Origin: Hyphomicrobiales bacterium
GTDB lineage: Bacteria; Pseudomonadota; Alphaproteobacteria; Rhizobiales; Rhizobiaceae
Assembly: GCA_900469965.1 (NCBI GenBank)
Contig: UBZP01000014.1
Span: 442,502-500,612 of the forward strand
DNA: 58,111 nucleotides
Direction: 5' to 3'
A program made the translations under genes and the position numbers. How positions within the stretch are numbered: position 1 is the first letter of the stretch; each line of letters opens with the position of its first letter. Positions 34,845-43,667 of this stretch are shown here, one piece after another. The notes below the pieces were generated by a model. That model did no database searches and had not been told where the DNA came from. It saw only the letters and a program-made list of their open reading frames with translations.

Positions 34845-37800
34845 ATGAAAATTCTGGTCTTTCTTCTGGCCGCCTGGGTCCTCCTGGCGACGCCTTCGGC
34901 TGCGCATGCCGCACCTGTCGTGGCGCTGGTGAGCGCCATTGCGACGGCGATCGGCAGCCTCGGTGCGTTTGGACAGGCGATTTTCGGCCTTGTGTTGAAG
35001 GTCGGCGCCAGCCTCCTGGCGAAGGCCATGCAGAAGGAGCCGGAGCCTGTCGGCGTCCGCGGTCAGATCCAGGTCGGCGGCGACAATCCCCTCTCCTTCA
35101 TCGTGGGGACCTACGCCACCACGGGGCAGCTGGAATACGTCGGCACGTGGGGCAAATCGGGGAAAACGCCGAACGCCTATCTCACGCAGGTCATCTCGCT
35201 CTCTGACTTGCCGGTTAATGGTCTGGTCGACCTGTTCGTCAACGGCGAGAAGGTCACGATCGACTACGACGACACGTCCTACGGCGATTGGGGCTTCCCC
35301 GTTAAGGAATACGCCGATGGGTCGGACAACGCACTCTGGGTGAAATTCTACGACGGCACACAGACCGCGGCAGACCCACTGCTGATGGCGGAGTTCGGTG
35401 ACCACGAGGAGCGGCCGTGGACCGCGGAGATGATCGGCCGGGGTGTTGCCTATGCGGTTGTCACCGGGCAGTTTCGGCGCGACCGCCTCACCGGACCCCC
35501 GCGGTGCACATTCGTGCTCGAGGGCATCAAGCTCTACGATCCGCGCAAGGACACGACTGCCGGCGGCTCTGGCCCGCACAGGTGGGGCGATCCGGGTACC
35601 TATGAGTGGTCGGATAACCCGAAGGTCATCCAGTACAACGTCATGCGCGGCATCCACTACGGTGGCGAGTGGGTCTACGGCGGCCAGGGCATGCGTGCGT
35701 TTCAGCTGCCGGTCTCGTCCTGGTTTGCCGCCATGAACGAATGCGACCGTCTCGTGCCGAAGAAGGCCGGCGGCACGGAAAAGAACTTCCGCTGTGGCTT
35801 TGAGGTGAAAGGCGACCTTGAGCCGATCGAGCTTTGCCAGAAGCTGGACCGCGCCAGCAACGGCAAGACGGCGGAGAACGGCGGCATCTACAAGACCGTT
35901 TGCGGCAACCCCGGCATGCCGGTCTATTACTTCACCGACGATAACCTCATCGTCTCCGAGGCGCAGACCTTCAATCCGTTCCCCGGGCTGGAAAAGACCT
36001 ACAACGGTGCGCACGCCAGTTATCCGGAGCCTGAGGAAGCATGGGCGGCAAAAGATGCGCCGCCGCGTTACCGATCCGACCTCGAAGAGGAAGACGACGG
36101 CCGCCGGCTGATCGCCAACCTCACCTATGAGGCCGTGCCCTATCAGCGCCAGGTCCAGAGGCTGATGCGCGCGGCGCTGGAGGCCAACCGTCGTTTCCGA
36201 TCGCATCAGGGCGTGTTCACGCCGGCCGCCAAGCTCCTCGAGCCGTTGGACGTGATCGCGTGGACATCGGCGCGCAACGGCTACGACAACAAGCGGTTCC
36301 AGCTCGGCGCGATCGACGATCTGAACAACGTCAACCAGTCGGCCGCCTTCTCGGAACTCGATCCAAGCGACTACGACTGGTCTACGGACTATGAGCTTCC
36401 GACCTCCAACGGGCCGATCGGGCGCGTTAAGCCGCAGCCGCAGGTGTTGACGGGCTTCGGCGTGTTCCCTGACACCGTGAAGGATGCCAACGGCAATGAC
36501 CGCCGGCCGGCGATCCTGCTGACCTGGCCCTGGAATGCCGACGATGTCGCCATTCGCGCCATCGCCTTCCGGGTGCGCCGCCAGGACAATGAAGAGACGG
36601 TCTTCGCCGGTCGCTTCGATCAGCCTGAGGACGGCCAAGTGCTGCTCGCTCCGTTCTCTCTGGTGGGGAATGAGGACTACGAAGTCCGGGCCAAGTTCAT
36701 CACGAACAGCAACACCGAACTGTTCGCGTGGAGTTCATGGCTGCCCGTGACGACTCCGGACGTGAAGTTCATTGCCGAGGACATTCTCGACGGCGCGGTG
36801 ACCGCGCAGAAGATCGCTGATGCGGCGATCACTGCCGCCAAGCTGATGGACGAGGCGGTCACCGAGCTCAAGATCGCCGATCGTGCGATCAGCACCCTCA
36901 AGGTCCAGCTCGATGCGATCACGACGGAGCTGGTCGGCAATGCGGCAATCGTTCAGTCGAAGATCGCCTCCGGCGCGGTGGCCGACGCCCAGCTTGCAGC
37001 TTTGGCTGTTACGGCCGCCAAGCTGGCGAACAATGCGGTCACCGAGACGAAGATAGCGGACGAGTCCATCACGACCCCGAAGCTGGTCGCCAATGCCGTC
37101 GTCGCCGAGAAGATCGCCGCGGGCGCCATCCTCACGTCCAAGCTGGTGGTCGCCAACCTCGAAAACGCCTTCGCGGGCTCGGAAGATCCGACGACCACAG
37201 GTTGGCTGATTGTTCCGGGGAACGGGGGATTGTTCTCCACAACGGTTACCTACAACGGCAAACCATATTCCGTTGGCATCACGCCCGGCGGCACTCTGGT
37301 GACGTTCAACTACCCTGCGTCTATCGGTGTCAGCGAAGGAGAACAGTACTACGTCTCTTTCATGATGCGGCGAAGCGCAACGTGGGACGGCACGGCGGGG
37401 AACAGCAAGCTTCGTTTTGGTGACCAGGACAATACGCTGAGGGCGGCATTGTCCTACGCCGCGGCCGATGCGCCGGCCACTACCTGGACAAAGCGCGAGC
37501 TGATTTACACTGTGCCGGCAGGCGTGACCAGGCTCCGCCCTGCACTGTACAGTGATGCGACCGCTGGCACGTTGCATCTCAGCGACTTTGTGTTCCGCAA
37601 GATGGCGTCGTCCGAGCTGATCGTGGATGGCGCGATCATCGCGGACAAGCTGGCCGCCAACTCGGTCACGTCGAGCAAGATAGTAGCCGGTTCGGTGACG
37701 GCGACCGAACTTGCGACGGGGTCGGTTACCGCAGTTAAAATCGCCTCCGAAGCCGTCACGGCAGCCAAGATCGCTGCTAACACCATCACCTCCGACAAGC

Positions 37801-38849
37801 TGGTGGCAAACTCGATCACCGCGCGCGAGCTTGTGCTTACGGACTTCGAGAACATAATTCCGAATGGTTTCTTTACTGACGGTACCTTCAATGGATGGTC
37901 GAACGTCTCTTCGGACATTCAAGTGATCGCCGGCAGCCGGACGCCATTCATCGCAAGGTACCAGCCGGTCACTACCCAAAGCTCGATGCAGACCGCCGAG
38001 AACATCCAATGCTCTCCCGGGGACAAGTTCCACGTTCAGTTCGACTACAACGGCTTTGGGACACCCGCCGGCACTTTCCGGATCGTCATGCTCTACACGA
38101 ACTCCGCAGGCGCGGCGGAGGGTAGCAGCAGCTTGTCTGCTACAATCAATTCGACGTCGTGGCAGACCGCCAGTGCGGAGTTCACCGCCCCCTCCACCGC
38201 AATTGCCATCCGTCGAATTGAGGTGCAGCGACTGGCCGGAACGACGGGTGATGGCCCAGCCTATGTCACGAACCTACTTGTTCGCCGCAAGAAGAACTCG
38301 GAGCTGATTGTCGATGGTGCGATCATCGCGGACAAGCTCGCGACGAACTCCGTCACGACCAGCAAGATCATCCTGAATGGCGTGACCACCACGAAGATCG
38401 CTGCCAGCGCCGTCACCGCGGTAGCGAGCGCATACACTGCGGGGGCAACGGGCGACAGGAGAAACGCCGAGGGCGATGCTCAAAGCGCGACCATCAGCCA
38501 CACAAGCGATGCGGACGCCGTAGAAATCCAGTTCACGTGTAAAGTGAACCAGTCCGATCGCTTTGGCACAGCGGGCACCACGTCCATCTCGAACACCACG
38601 ATCCGCATCCGCCGAGGATCTTCGAGCGGAACAGTGATCGCGACCCGCAATGTTACCGACAGCGCGATCATCGACAGTGGCGGGGTGCCGGGCCAATCGC
38701 GCCTTGCGCCAAGCGTGTCCATTTCTTTCAGCGACACCGGGTTTAGCGGATCGAGCACCACCTATGTGGTGACGGTGGAGTCCAACTACGGCGCCGGGAC
38801 GGTGACCGTTTCGGAGCGATACCTGCAGCTCATGGCCACCAAGAGGTAA
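34845..38849 (+). CDS. Tail tip / host-specificity protein (gpJ-like)
   Basis: This 1334-residue protein probably forms the tail tip and receptor-binding apparatus. The N-terminus is hydrophobic (MKILVFLLAAWVLLATPSAA). Residues up to about 620 have gpJ-like segments (GVAYAVVTGQFRRDRLTGPP, then CTFVLEGIKLYDP). From about 645 it is built from short repeats of the (G/N)(A/S)(V/I)T..KI/KL type. Two larger modules of about 150 residues (near 766-920 and 1000-1150) are each followed by SELIVDGAIIADKLA (from Ser923 and Ser1152). The modules look like beta-sandwich carbohydrate-binding units. Confidence 0.85.
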   Translation: MKILVFLLAAWVLLATPSAAHAAPVVALVSAIATAIGSLGAFGQAIFGLVLKVGASLLAKAMQKEPEPVGVRGQIQVGGDNPLSFIVGTYATTGQLEYVGTWGKSGKTPNAYLTQVISLSDLPVNGLVDLFVNGEKVTIDYDDTSYGDWGFPVKEYADGSDNALWVKFYDGTQTAADPLLMAEFGDHEERPWTAEMIGRGVAYAVVTGQFRRDRLTGPPRCTFVLEGIKLYDPRKDTTAGGSGPHRWGDPGTYEWSDNPKVIQYNVMRGIHYGGEWVYGGQGMRAFQLPVSSWFAAMNECDRLVPKKAGGTEKNFRCGFEVKGDLEPIELCQKLDRASNGKTAENGGIYKTVCGNPGMPVYYFTDDNLIVSEAQTFNPFPGLEKTYNGAHASYPEPEEAWAAKDAPPRYRSDLEEEDDGRRLIANLTYEAVPYQRQVQRLMRAALEANRRFRSHQGVFTPAAKLLEPLDVIAWTSARNGYDNKRFQLGAIDDLNNVNQSAAFSELDPSDYDWSTDYELPTSNGPIGRVKPQPQVLTGFGVFPDTVKDANGNDRRPAILLTWPWNADDVAIRAIAFRVRRQDNEETVFAGRFDQPEDGQVLLAPFSLVGNEDYEVRAKFITNSNTELFAWSSWLPVTTPDVKFIAEDILDGAVTAQKIADAAITAAKLMDEAVTELKIADRAISTLKVQLDAITTELVGNAAIVQSKIASGAVADAQLAALAVTAAKLANNAVTETKIADESITTPKLVANAVVAEKIAAGAILTSKLVVANLENAFAGSEDPTTTGWLIVPGNGGLFSTTVTYNGKPYSVGITPGGTLVTFNYPASIGVSEGEQYYVSFMMRRSATWDGTAGNSKLRFGDQDNTLRAALSYAAADAPATTWTKRELIYTVPAGVTRLRPALYSDATAGTLHLSDFVFRKMASSELIVDGAIIADKLAANSVTSSKIVAGSVTATELATGSVTAVKIASEAVTAAKIAANTITSDKLVANSITARELVLTDFENIIPNGFFTDGTFNGWSNVSSDIQVIAGSRTPFIARYQPVTTQSSMQTAENIQCSPGDKFHVQFDYNGFGTPAGTFRIVMLYTNSAGAAEGSSSLSATINSTSWQTASAEFTAPSTAIAIRRIEVQRLAGTTGDGPAYVTNLLVRRKKNSELIVDGAIIADKLATNSVTTSKIILNGVTTTKIAASAVTAVASAYTAGATGDRRNAEGDAQSATISHTSDADAVEIQFTCKVNQSDRFGTAGTTSISNTTIRIRRGSSSGTVIATRNVTDSAIIDSGGVPGQSRLAPSVSISFSDTGFSGSSTTYVVTVESNYGAGTVTVSERYLQLMATKR

Positions 38850-38853
38850 ACAG

Positions 38854-39267
38854 ATGGGTGTCCCGTATTTCAAGTATAGGACCGACACGGGCGAAATCGT
38901 CGCGACGGGTGAATGTTCGAGCGCCGAGCAATGCTACATCCAGATGGATGATGCCGAGAACGAGCACGTGATCATCGGCGTGAAAGCCGACGATTCCACG
39001 CAATGGGTCAACGAAGAGGGAAGCCTCATCGATCGCCCGGCCCTCGGTGCGCCCGCAATGGCCTCGATCGTGGCGGACGGCCTGGCGGAAGTCACCTTCG
39101 CCCTTCCGGCCGGGACTATGGTGCTTTTCAACGGCGCGGCGGCCGTCTCGGACGGCGGTGATTTCGGCTTCACCACCGACGTCCCCGGGACATACGTGTT
39201 CGAGCTCACCCCGCCGTTCCCTTTCATTCGGCGTACCCTGACAATCGAGGCCACCCATGCGGTTTGA
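38854..39267 (+). CDS. Tail fibre-associated protein, 137 aa
   Basis: This 137-residue protein follows the tail-tip gene by 4 bp. The N-terminal half (MGVPYFKYRTDTGEIVATGE onward) and a beta-rich C-terminal half ending in FPFIRRTLTIEATH are seen in small tail-fibre partners. Overlaps the next gene by 11 bases. Function inferred from position only. Confidence 0.6.
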   Translation: MGVPYFKYRTDTGEIVATGECSSAEQCYIQMDDAENEHVIIGVKADDSTQWVNEEGSLIDRPALGAPAMASIVADGLAEVTFALPAGTMVLFNGAAAVSDGGDFGFTTDVPGTYVFELTPPFPFIRRTLTIEATHAV

Positions 39268-39661
39268 CATTCGCGAAGATCTCTCGGCGCTCAAGGCGAA
39301 GCTGCAGGCCGACATTGATCGCGGCGCAGGGGAAATCCGGCTGCTGTTCATCACCGATGCGCCGGGGCAGGACATGATCTACCAGGAAAAGCGGCGGGAG
39401 GCGGAAGCCTTGCAGGCGAACCCGGATCTCCCGTCCGAACAGACGCCGCATCTGACGGCCGAGGCTGCTGCGTTCGGCATGACGCGCGCGGAGAAGGCTG
39501 CCGAGATCCTGAACCAGGCCGTCGCCTGGACCAACATTTCCGCCTTGATCGAGACGCGCCGACTGTCCGCGAAGGCGGCAGTGCAAGCCGCGACCTCAGC
39601 GATCGATGCGCGCGCAGCTGCCGTAGTCGATTGGTCGGACGTTCTGGCGGCCGCCGCGTAG
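39257..39661 (+). CDS. Tail fibre assembly-like protein, 134 aa
   Basis: This 134-residue helical protein includes DAPGQDMIYQEKRREAEAL and a C-terminal Ala-rich helix, the pattern of the small helical proteins (DUF4376-like) encoded after tail tip genes. It may act as a fibre chaperone. Assignment is by position and composition. Confidence 0.55.
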   Translation: MRFDIREDLSALKAKLQADIDRGAGEIRLLFITDAPGQDMIYQEKRREAEALQANPDLPSEQTPHLTAEAAAFGMTRAEKAAEILNQAVAWTNISALIETRRLSAKAAVQAATSAIDARAAAVVDWSDVLAAAA

Positions 39662-39689
39662 CACTTCATCCACCTCAAAGGACATAACC

Positions 39690-39947
39690 ATGACTACTCA
39701 CGTGCTGGACCTCCAGCGGCGCTTGATCGCGCTTGGCTTCAATCCGGGCACACCGGACGGGATCGGCGGCACCAGGGGTTCCGGCGTGATGCGAGGGATC
39801 TCGCTCAAAGTGCCAAGACCAAAAAATACATCAAGAGCAGGGCGATCGCTAAGACTGAGAGTTCGACAAAACCGTCGTGCATGGCCTGACCTTTCAAGGT
39901 CGGAGTACGCAACAACTCCAGCCGGCGACACCTGTTCCATCCATTGA
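39690..39947 (+). pseudogene. Truncated endolysin peptidoglycan-binding start
   Basis: The reading frame begins MTTHVLDLQRRLIALGFNPG, like the peptidoglycan-binding start of the intact endolysin at 39958 (MSTTVQDLQRRLIALGF), and shares the DNA CAGCGGCGCTTGATCGCGCT with it. After about 28 residues the sequence degenerates (low-complexity, Arg-rich) and the expected domain end is missing. It looks like a broken duplicate or recombination scar. AAAGGACATAACC precedes the ATG, so a short peptide may still be made. Confidence 0.55.
39805..39882 (-). CDS. 25-residue membrane peptide antisense in lysis region
   Basis: This minus-strand ORF encodes MHDGFVELSVLAIALLLMYF followed by LVLAL, one membrane helix with a short acidic N-terminus. 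AAAGG lies 11 bases upstream of the ATG. It is antisense to the degenerate part of the endolysin duplicate and opposite to the late genes. It could be a small membrane toxin or a chance ORF; the strongly hydrophobic composition argues for the former. Confidence 0.4.
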   Translation of the reverse strand: MHDGFVELSVLAIALLLMYFLVLAL

Positions 39948-39957
39948 GGATATTCCC

Positions 39958-40665
39958 ATGAGCACGACGGTGCAGGATCTGCAGCGGCGCTTGATCGCGC
40001 TTGGGTTCTCTCTGCCGAAATTCGGCGCTGACGGCGATCCCGGCAGCGAAACGATCTCCGCCATGAGCATGGCGCTTGACGAACTGGTGACGCGAAGGCG
40101 CGGCGCTGAACCGCTGCCAGCGCCGGCAAAGCCCGGCCCGGCTACTCTGCTCCCGGCCGACTGGATGCCTGATGCGAAGATGCAGCGCGTCATCGTCCAC
40201 TGGACGGCCGGCACGCACTCCGCGAGCGAGACGGATCGCGGTCACTACCACGTCCTCATTGAGGGCAGCGGTAAGCCCATTCGCGGCAAACCGTCGATCA
40301 AGCTCAACGAGGCGCCCGCAAAGACCGGATACGCAGCCCACACGCTCAACTGTAATTCCGGCTCGATCGGCGTCTCCATGTGCTGCATGGGTGGCGCGAT
40401 CGAAAGCCCGTTCTCGGCCGGCAAGTATCCGATGACGCGCGAGCAGTGGGAGGCGATGACCTCGGCCGTCGCGGATCTCTGCCGGCGATACTCGATCCCT
40501 GTCACCGACAAGACAGTCCTCAGCCATGCCGAGGTGCAGAACAATCTCGGCATACAGCAGCGTGGCAAGTGGGATTTCACCCGCCTTGCCTTCGCCCCCT
40601 CCGTCGTCGGCGCCAAAGCCTGCGGCGACATGATGCGCGCCGAGGTGCGCGCGAAACTCTCCTAA
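39958..40665 (+). CDS. Endolysin: N-acetylmuramoyl-L-alanine amidase with peptidoglycan-binding domain
   Basis: This 235-residue protein has an N-terminal peptidoglycan-binding module (residues 1-40, LQRRLIALGFSLPKFGADGD) and an Amidase_2 catalytic domain from about 75. Zinc ligands are seen in RVIVHWTAGTHS, AAHTLNCNSGSIGVS and VLSHAEVQ. It cleaves the amide between muramic acid and the stem peptide for lysis. No signal peptide is seen, so export depends on a holin. GAGG precedes the ATG at 39958. Confidence 0.92.
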   Translation: MSTTVQDLQRRLIALGFSLPKFGADGDPGSETISAMSMALDELVTRRRGAEPLPAPAKPGPATLLPADWMPDAKMQRVIVHWTAGTHSASETDRGHYHVLIEGSGKPIRGKPSIKLNEAPAKTGYAAHTLNCNSGSIGVSMCCMGGAIESPFSAGKYPMTREQWEAMTSAVADLCRRYSIPVTDKTVLSHAEVQNNLGIQQRGKWDFTRLAFAPSVVGAKACGDMMRAEVRAKLS

Positions 40666-40683
40666 CCACGAAAGGACCTGACC

Positions 40684-40857
40684 ATGCAAAAGATCTCGAA
40701 GGCCATAGCCGCCGCGGCCGGCGGTGCAGCAACCGGAACCATCGGCCTGCCGTTCATGCCGGAAGGCACGCCCTGGTACGGCTACCTTGCGCTCTACGCC
40801 ATCACGACGCTGCTGCCGGCGGTGATGACGTACCTTGCGCCCGCAAACAAGGCCTGA
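40684..40857 (+). CDS. Holin-like membrane protein, 57 aa
   Basis: This 57-residue protein has two hydrophobic segments (AIAAAAGGAATGTIGLPF and GYLALYAITTLLPAVMTYLA) with a basic start and end. It lies 18 bp after the endolysin gene with GAAAGGA upstream of the ATG. Size and context fit a small holin. It is too short for many gene finders. Confidence 0.7.
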   Translation: MQKISKAIAAAAGGAATGTIGLPFMPEGTPWYGYLALYAITTLLPAVMTYLAPANKA

Positions 40858-40916
40858 CCGGGTTCGCCCGGTCTCGCATCGCACATAATGAAACGCATGC
40901 CATGGCAGGGGATTAG

Positions 40917-41300
40917 ATGGCCGAGGATGACGAGATGCACGCGGTAAAGGCACCTGCCTGGAAGTGGGAATGGAACCTCAACACGGTGGTGATCCTCCTC
41001 GGTTTCGTCGGGGGATTCGTCACGTGGGGCGCGACCTGGAACGAGGTCCAAAACCGTTCCGAGAGCAATTCAGTCGCGCTCGACAAGATGGACAAGCGCC
41101 TGACCGCGGTGGAAGTCGAGATGCGGACGCTCGACACGCAGGAACTGCGGCTTTCTGCAGTGGAGAAGCAGGCCAGCGATGCGGCCGTGTCGATGCGCTC
41201 GCTCGAAGGGACACTGAACGTCCTGGGCTCCGACATCCGCGTCGTTCGGGAGATACTGCAGCGGATCGAGTCCAGCCAGCCGGCGAACCGGGAGCGCTAG
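40917..41300 (+). CDS. Membrane-anchored coiled-coil lysis protein (spanin- or holin-like)
   Basis: This 127-residue protein has one membrane segment (LNTVVILLGFVGGFVTWGA, residues about 21-40) and a long coiled coil (about 45-120, KMDKRLTAVEVEMRTLDTQE onward). This is the plan of an i-spanin or of accessory holins. It follows the holin-like gene. No overlapping lipoprotein (o-spanin) was found. It is the last gene of the late operon. Confidence 0.65.
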   Translation: MAEDDEMHAVKAPAWKWEWNLNTVVILLGFVGGFVTWGATWNEVQNRSESNSVALDKMDKRLTAVEVEMRTLDTQELRLSAVEKQASDAAVSMRSLEGTLNVLGSDIRVVREILQRIESSQPANRER

Positions 41301-41416
41301 AGCAAGTAGGGGACAGATGGACCAACTATCGGAAAAGTAGCGAAAGGGCCTTGCCGCGATCGGACGGAATCCGCTAGTCGTGTAGTGATTTAGCTTCTGC
41401 TGAATCGGAATGGAGC

Positions 41417-41448
41417 GGCCCGGAGGTGCTACCAACACCTGCCGGGCC
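41417..41448. terminator. Strong hairpin at end of late operon
   Basis: GGCCCGG (41417-41423) pairs with CCGGGCC (41442-41448), and AGGTG pairs with CACCT inside, giving a 12-bp stem with one bulge. No long T-run follows. Its position 116 bp after the last lysis gene suggests transcription termination of the late operon. Confidence 0.5.
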
Positions 41449-41497
41449 TGAATACCAACCTTGCGGCTAGCTTTGTGATCACGTGGCATTCATGTCT

Positions 41498-41506
41498 TTA
41501 TCCACA
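41498..41506 (+). promoter_or_regulatory. Single DnaA-box match
   Basis: TTATCCACA is an exact match to the DnaA 9-mer consensus, in the gap between the late operon and the KilA-N gene. Only one copy is present, so it is more likely a regulatory or chance site than an origin. Confidence 0.3.
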
Positions 41507-41562
41507 GGGTCATGTCAATAGCGAAGCTGCCGCATAAGCGCATAAAGAAAGGTTTATGCCAT

Positions 41563-42330
41563 ATGAGCAGCAACATCCGACTTCGCGGCCACCTCGTCGA
41601 GGAAGACGAGCAAGGCCGCTGGAACTTGAATGATATATGGCTCTTGGCCAAAGGCCGCGCTTCACAAGAGCCAAAGCATTGGCGGGACATTGGAGCCGTT
41701 AAAAAGCTCGTAAAAGAGCTTCAGAAAAAGGTAACTGCGGGTTACCTTAAGGAAAATAAGCCAAACATTCCAGTGATTTACTCTAAGGCAGGTCGCGGAA
41801 ATTCTGGCACTTTCGCCCACCCGGTCCTGGCTGCGGCGTATGCTGGATATCTCAGCCCCAAGCTTGAGATCGAGACTCGAGAGGTTTGGCTCCGTTACCG
41901 ATCTGGTGATGCGACCCTTGCCGATGAGATTCTGCAGAAGGCCTCTCCAGAAGAGAACCAATGGGCGGGCGTAAGGGCGCTGGGACGTTCGAAACGCAAT
42001 GAGTTCACGGCAGTGCTGCAGTCGCACGGCGTCGCGGGGGTCGGATATGCGTTGTGCACCGATGCTGTCTACACCGGTCTGTTCGACGCCAATGCCCAGC
42101 AATTGCGCGTAGACAAAGGTCTGATGACGAAGACTGGCAGCCTCAGAGACGCGATGGACACTGACGAACTCGTGTCGATCATGTTCGCCGAAACCCTCTC
42201 GCGTAAGCGCATCGTCGAAGAAGACGCGTCTGGCAATCGACAGTGCGTACAGGCCACGGAGCGCAGCACAGCGTTCGTCCGTCAAGCCATAGAATCAAAC
42301 AAGGTCGGCGTGGCATCGATCGACGCCTGA
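41563..42330 (+). CDS. KilA-N domain protein
   Basis: This 255-residue protein has an N-terminal KilA-N DNA-binding domain (residues about 15-115, with RWNLNDIWLLAKGRASQEPK and SGTFAHPVLAAAYAGYLSPK) and a C-terminal part (GAGVGYALCTDAVYTGLF-like region onward) of unknown role. KilA-N proteins are common phage regulators. ATG at 41563 was preferred because AGAAAGG lies upstream; an ATG at 41512 would add 17 residues. Lower GC than the tail genes suggests separate acquisition. Confidence 0.85.
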   Translation: MSSNIRLRGHLVEEDEQGRWNLNDIWLLAKGRASQEPKHWRDIGAVKKLVKELQKKVTAGYLKENKPNIPVIYSKAGRGNSGTFAHPVLAAAYAGYLSPKLEIETREVWLRYRSGDATLADEILQKASPEENQWAGVRALGRSKRNEFTAVLQSHGVAGVGYALCTDAVYTGLFDANAQQLRVDKGLMTKTGSLRDAMDTDELVSIMFAETLSRKRIVEEDASGNRQCVQATERSTAFVRQAIESNKVGVASIDA

Positions 42331-42336
42331 AATTTT

Positions 42337-42356
42337 GGCGGGGTCTCGGCCCCGCC
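42337..42356 (+). terminator. Hairpin after KilA-N gene
   Basis: GGCGGGG pairs with CCCCGCC around a 6-base loop, 6 bp after the KilA-N stop. The downstream T-run is absent. The 42331-42568 gap holds no supported gene. Confidence 0.45.
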
Positions 42357-42568
42357 TCATCAACTCACGCCAGCCTCTGGTTCACATCCGGCGTCGGCGG
42401 CCTGATCCTCGCCTCGATCCCCTTGCCGCCGCACTCCGAGTTGGAAGCCGCCATTGCTAGCGGGGGACCACAGCGGGCATTGCGCGTTGCCGCCCTGAGT
42501 GTATGCTCACAAATGCGGGCTCGTTTGCGAGCCCGCCGCCAGGTCTTCTCAACTCGGGCACATGAATA

Positions 42569-43648
42569 ATGGAAGACGACCCTCTGGGCAGTGGTGTCGA
42601 AATGGTTAAAAGCCGTGTAGCGAAGCCAGCAGTTGATGAACGGGCAGCGCATTTGGGACATGAAGCTGCGGCTTTCCTGGCCGCCATAGTAGAATCGTCC
42701 GACGACGCCATAATCAGCAAATCCTTGCAGGGCATCATCACCACTTGGAACCTGAGCGCGGAGCGGCTTTTCGGCTATACGGCGGACGAAGCGGTTGGGA
42801 GACCGATTACCATCCTTATTCCAGAGGACCGTCTGGACGAAGAGCCGGCGATTCTTGCCCGCATCAATGCGGGGGAGCGGGTCGACCATTTCGAGACGAT
42901 CCGCCGCCGCAAGGACGGTACACTCATTGACATTTCTCTTACTATTTCGCCGATCCGGGACAGCGACGGCAAGATTGTCGGCGCGTCCAAGATCGCCCGT
43001 GATATTTCGGAGAGGAAGCGGGCGGCAGAACAGCAAAATATGCTGCTGCGGGAGATGCATCACCGCGTCAAGAATCTGTTTGCGATTACCGGTAGCATCA
43101 TATCGCTGGCAGCACGCACAGTGCGGACGCCTGCCGAGCTCGCAGAGGGTATGCAGGACCGACTGGTTGCATTGTCGCGCGCCCACCAGATGACTTTGCC
43201 TAGCTTGAGTAGCGGTGAACAACCCACGCAGCAGTCCACGACGCTCTTCACGCTCCTGTCAAATCTTCTATCTCCGTTTGAAGACAAAGAAGTGGGGCGA
43301 TGGCGTCTGCATGGCGAGGACGCACACATCAGTGCCGACCGGGTGACGAGCTTCGCACTGCTGTTCCATGAGTATGCCACCAACGCGGTAAAGTACGGCG
43401 CTCTCTCCGTGGCGGAAGGGCGGCTGGATATAACGTTAACGGCAGACCGGGACGGTTTTGAAATCGCTTGGCTGGAATCGAATGCCGAGCCCCCGACTTT
43501 CCCGCAGACTAGGGAAGCCGGATTCGGATCGACCCTCGAGGAAATGTCAGTTCGCGCTCTGAATGCCCAGGTGTCGAGGGATTGGCAGGCGCATGGGCTT
43601 CTGATCAGGCTCGCTCTTCCGCGCGATACGTTTGAGCTACCATTATAA
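42569..43648 (+). CDS. PAS-domain HWE-family histidine kinase
   Basis: This 359-residue cytoplasmic kinase has an N-terminal PAS domain (residues about 35-150: DDAIISKSLQGIITTWNLSA onward, with a PAC motif GKIVGASKIARDISERKRA). The H-box EMHHRVKNLFAI carries phosphoacceptor His165. The ATPase has the family's signature His in FHEYATNAVKYGALS and WxE in AWLESN. HWE kinases are typical of Rhizobiales light, redox and general-stress signalling. There is no membrane segment. It converges on a single-domain receiver gene 19 bp away, a likely partner. Confidence 0.92.
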   Translation: MEDDPLGSGVEMVKSRVAKPAVDERAAHLGHEAAAFLAAIVESSDDAIISKSLQGIITTWNLSAERLFGYTADEAVGRPITILIPEDRLDEEPAILARINAGERVDHFETIRRRKDGTLIDISLTISPIRDSDGKIVGASKIARDISERKRAAEQQNMLLREMHHRVKNLFAITGSIISLAARTVRTPAELAEGMQDRLVALSRAHQMTLPSLSSGEQPTQQSTTLFTLLSNLLSPFEDKEVGRWRLHGEDAHISADRVTSFALLFHEYATNAVKYGALSVAEGRLDITLTADRDGFEIAWLESNAEPPTFPQTREAGFGSTLEEMSVRALNAQVSRDWQAHGLLIRLALPRDTFELPL

Positions 43649-43667
43649 GCCATAGAGGCCGTACCGG

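Noticed and set aside
34740-36638. 632-codon minus-strand frame opposite the tail-tip gene
   Set aside because: Antisense artefact; the plus-strand gene is clearly coding.
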